Source of the DNA: Candidatus Stahliibacteriota bacterium CG08_land_8_20_14_0_20_40_26
Lineage (GTDB): Bacteria > Hydrothermota > UBA3073
Direction: 5' to 3'
Assembly (NCBI GenBank): GCA_002774315.1
Contig: PEYP01000113.1
Location: forward strand, 1 to 7,467
DNA length: 7,467 nucleotides
In this document: positions 6,332-7,467 of the stretch, one piece after another
Numbering within the stretch: the first letter of the stretch is position 1
How the letters are laid out: each line of letters opens with the position of its first letter
Position numbers and translations under genes: made by a program
The notes under the pieces: model-generated
Databases searched by the model: none
Told to the model about the DNA's origin: nothing
Seen by the model: the letters and a program-made list of their open reading frames with translations, nothing else

Positions 6332-6423
6332 AATTAGGTTATTGGGTGATTAAGTAATTCCTGTCTACCGACAGGTAGAAAAGAACACGCTTAGAAATAA
6401 CTTAATAACCCAATTACTTAATA
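6332..6423. repeat. 28-nt imperfect inverted repeat enclosing palindrome P4
   Basis: The arm 6332-6359 (AATTAGG...AAGTAATT) matches the reverse complement of 6396-6423 at 23 of 28 positions. The loop holds palindrome P4 and 16 further bases. The right arm and the bases after it also contain short direct repeats of ACTTAATA. The arms are AT-rich and unrelated to the CACAGAG family. Confidence 0.65.
6360..6379 (+). repeat. Palindromic unit P4, at the loop of a larger inverted repeat
   Basis: CCTGTCTACCGACAGGTAGA has two perfect but mutually exclusive 6-bp stems: CCTGTC/GACAGG (6360-6365 with 6370-6375) and TCTACC/GGTAGA (6364-6369 with 6374-6379). It directly abuts the left arm of the 6332-6423 inverted repeat. 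Confidence 0.8.
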
Positions 6424-6454
6424 ACTTAATGCTTTGTATCTTATGATAATCTCG

Positions 6455-6474
6455 CCTGCCTGTCGGTAGACAGG
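6455..6474 (-). repeat. Palindromic unit P5, just upstream of the peptidase ribosome-binding site
   Basis: The minus strand reads CCTGTCTACCGACAGGCAGG, identical to P4 over its first 16 bases but in the opposite orientation. The 6-bp stem CCTGTC/GACAGG is intact. It ends four bases before the peptidase Shine-Dalgarno, so a hairpin in the mRNA would sit against the initiation site. Confidence 0.75.
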
Positions 6475-6478
6475 AATT

Positions 6479-6484
6479 AGGAAG
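6479..6484 (+). promoter_or_regulatory. Shine-Dalgarno of the C25 peptidase gene
   Basis: AGGAAG lies four bases before the ATG at 6489-6491. It is a moderate site. No other ATG or GTG lies in frame between the upstream TAA at 6447-6449 and this ATG, so the start is well determined. Confidence 0.65.
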
Positions 6485-6488
6485 TGTT

Positions 6489-7467
6489 ATGAAGAGGATA
6501 GCAATTACCCTTCTTCTGTCGGGTAGCCTTATGGCATCGTGGATACCGTTTGGAGAAGGAGAAAAAGAAGGAATGAAAGTATCGCTAATCAGGGCAAATC
6601 CGCAAGAGGTAGTTATTGATGTAGAGGTTCCGGGCGTGGTTTACGAATATCTAAATACAGAGGAAGGAAGATTTACAAGGCTTTCCGGTGGAACAGGTAT
6701 AACGGGCAATATAGGTAAACCAGAACTCCCGATAATTACGAAACTTATAGAGATACCACAGAGTGCAGAAGTAAAAGTTGAACTTAAAGATGTAGAGACA
6801 GAGGAATATACTCTTTCGGAACTTGGTATACTCCACCCCCTTTATCCTGTCCAGGCACCAATTCCAAAGATTCCGGGTGCAGATAAGAATATGAAGTTCG
6901 AGATGGACAGGGATGCCTACAAAAGTGATAGATTTTTCCCTGACAGGGTATATACATACAGAGACATAGCAGAAATCAGGGGAACGAGGGTTATTCCTAT
7001 GGATATTAAACCAATCCAGTATAATCCTGCAAAAAACACAATAAGAGTGACGAAAAAAATGAGAATAAGACTGATACTTTCTGGCTCAGACATCTCTTAT
7101 ACACAGTGGAAAAAAGAAAAATATTATTCTCCATACTTTGACGAAGTTCTAAAAAAAGAAATTATGAATTATGAAAGTACAAAAGGTCTACCTCAACTCC
7201 CTGTTGATTATCTTATTATAGTTCACGATGACTTCTACAACAATATCCTTCCATTTGCGGAATGGAAGACAAGAAAAGGATTTAATGTTACAATCACAAA
7301 GACATCAGAGATTGGGGCAACTGCAGCTGACATCAGAAACTATATTCAAAATGCCTACAATACCTGGGATACTCCGCCAACATTCTGTCTTCTTGTGGGT
7401 GATGTAGGACAGATACCAGTAAGTCAGACAGGATTGGAAACGGGCAAGGTCACGGATTTATATTATT
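6489..7467 (+). CDS. Gingipain-type C25 cysteine peptidase precursor (5' part, runs off the window)
   Basis: The first 326 residues are present and the frame is open to the window edge. Residues 1-16 are a signal peptide (MKRIAI, hydrophobic core, SLMA-S). Residues about 20-205 match the C25 propeptide pattern, with GKPELPII at 76-83, a YRDIAEIRGTRVIPM stretch and a QYNPAKNTIRVTKKMRIRL stretch. The peptidase domain starts near VDYLIIVHDDF (about 238-248) and continues with PFAEWKTRKGFNVTI, FCLLVGDVGQIPV (about 299-311) and TDLYY at the edge. The catalytic His and Cys of this family lie further downstream, so activity cannot be judged. Family members are secreted proteases, and PorU, the sortase-like enzyme of type IX secretion, is also of this family; the gingipain-like propeptide favours a secreted protease here. 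It is divergent from the receptor gene and has its own promoter at 6186-6214. Confidence 0.88.
   Translation, partial: MKRIAITLLLSGSLMASWIPFGEGEKEGMKVSLIRANPQEVVIDVEVPGVVYEYLNTEEGRFTRLSGGTGITGNIGKPELPIITKLIEIPQSAEVKVELKDVETEEYTLSELGILHPLYPVQAPIPKIPGADKNMKFEMDRDAYKSDRFFPDRVYTYRDIAEIRGTRVIPMDIKPIQYNPAKNTIRVTKKMRIRLILSGSDISYTQWKKEKYYSPYFDEVLKKEIMNYESTKGLPQLPVDYLIIVHDDFYNNILPFAEWKTRKGFNVTITKTSEIGATAADIRNYIQNAYNTWDTPPTFCLLVGDVGQIPVSQTGLETGKVTDLYY

Noticed and set aside
6250..6475. CRISPR-like array
   Set aside because: The four units are spaced irregularly (about 29, 76 and 95 bp), differ in orientation, and two sit in remnants of other repeats. No cas gene is present.
6651..6836. Minus-strand open frame opposite the C25 peptidase
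   Set aside because: It is antisense to the propeptide coding region and rich in Phe, Tyr and Cys, as expected for a shadow frame.

Overview
The window looks like a piece of chromosome from an uncultivated Gram-negative bacterium. It probably belongs to the FCB-like or WOR-3/Stahlbacteria-like candidate phyla. This placement is inferred from three protein types (a TonB-dependent receptor with a carboxypeptidase-regulatory-like N-terminus, a long exported protein with a FlgD-Ig-like C-terminus, and a gingipain-type C25 peptidase), from the AT-rich intergenic DNA and from the abundant short palindromic repeats. No marker gene fixes the taxon.

Layout. Positions 1-176 are non-coding and hold one end of a CACAGAG-type repeat (E1, interrupted by a 20-bp palindrome) and a perfect 8-bp hairpin. 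Positions 177-2888 (minus) encode a large exported protein with an FN3-like region and a C-terminal sorting-type domain. Positions 2889-3201 are intergenic and hold two inverted copies of the CACAGAG repeat (E2, E3) flanking a 40-codon remnant that I recognise as the C-terminus of a GxxExxY-family protein. Positions 3202-5988 (minus) encode the TonB-dependent outer-membrane receptor. Positions 5989-6488 are a 500-bp divergent intergenic region with two near-consensus sigma70-type promoters facing away from each other, followed on the peptidase side by a dense cluster of short palindromes. Positions 6489-7467 (plus) are the 5' part of a C25 cysteine peptidase gene that runs off the window.

How the genes fit together. 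The receptor and the exported protein are co-directional (receptor first), and the only good promoter seen lies upstream of the receptor, so they probably form a two-gene unit. By analogy this could be an outer-membrane transporter plus a surface partner, but no SusD-like protein is present and the substrate cannot be read from sequence. The divergent peptidase has a signal peptide and a C25 propeptide, so all three products are predicted to act at or beyond the outer membrane. Peptidases of this family are typical type IX secretion cargo, and the C-terminal domain of the exported protein resembles FlgD-Ig-type domains found on such cargo.

The most interesting content is in the repeats. Five copies of a roughly 20-bp palindromic unit occur outside the genes. 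Three sit at the same point (CACA|GA) and in the same polarity inside CACAGA-type repeats. For one of them (E1) an uninterrupted relative (E3) is present in the same window, so occupied and empty sites can be compared directly. Separately, E2 and E3 form inverted ends around the GxxExxY remnant and may outline a decayed mobile cassette.
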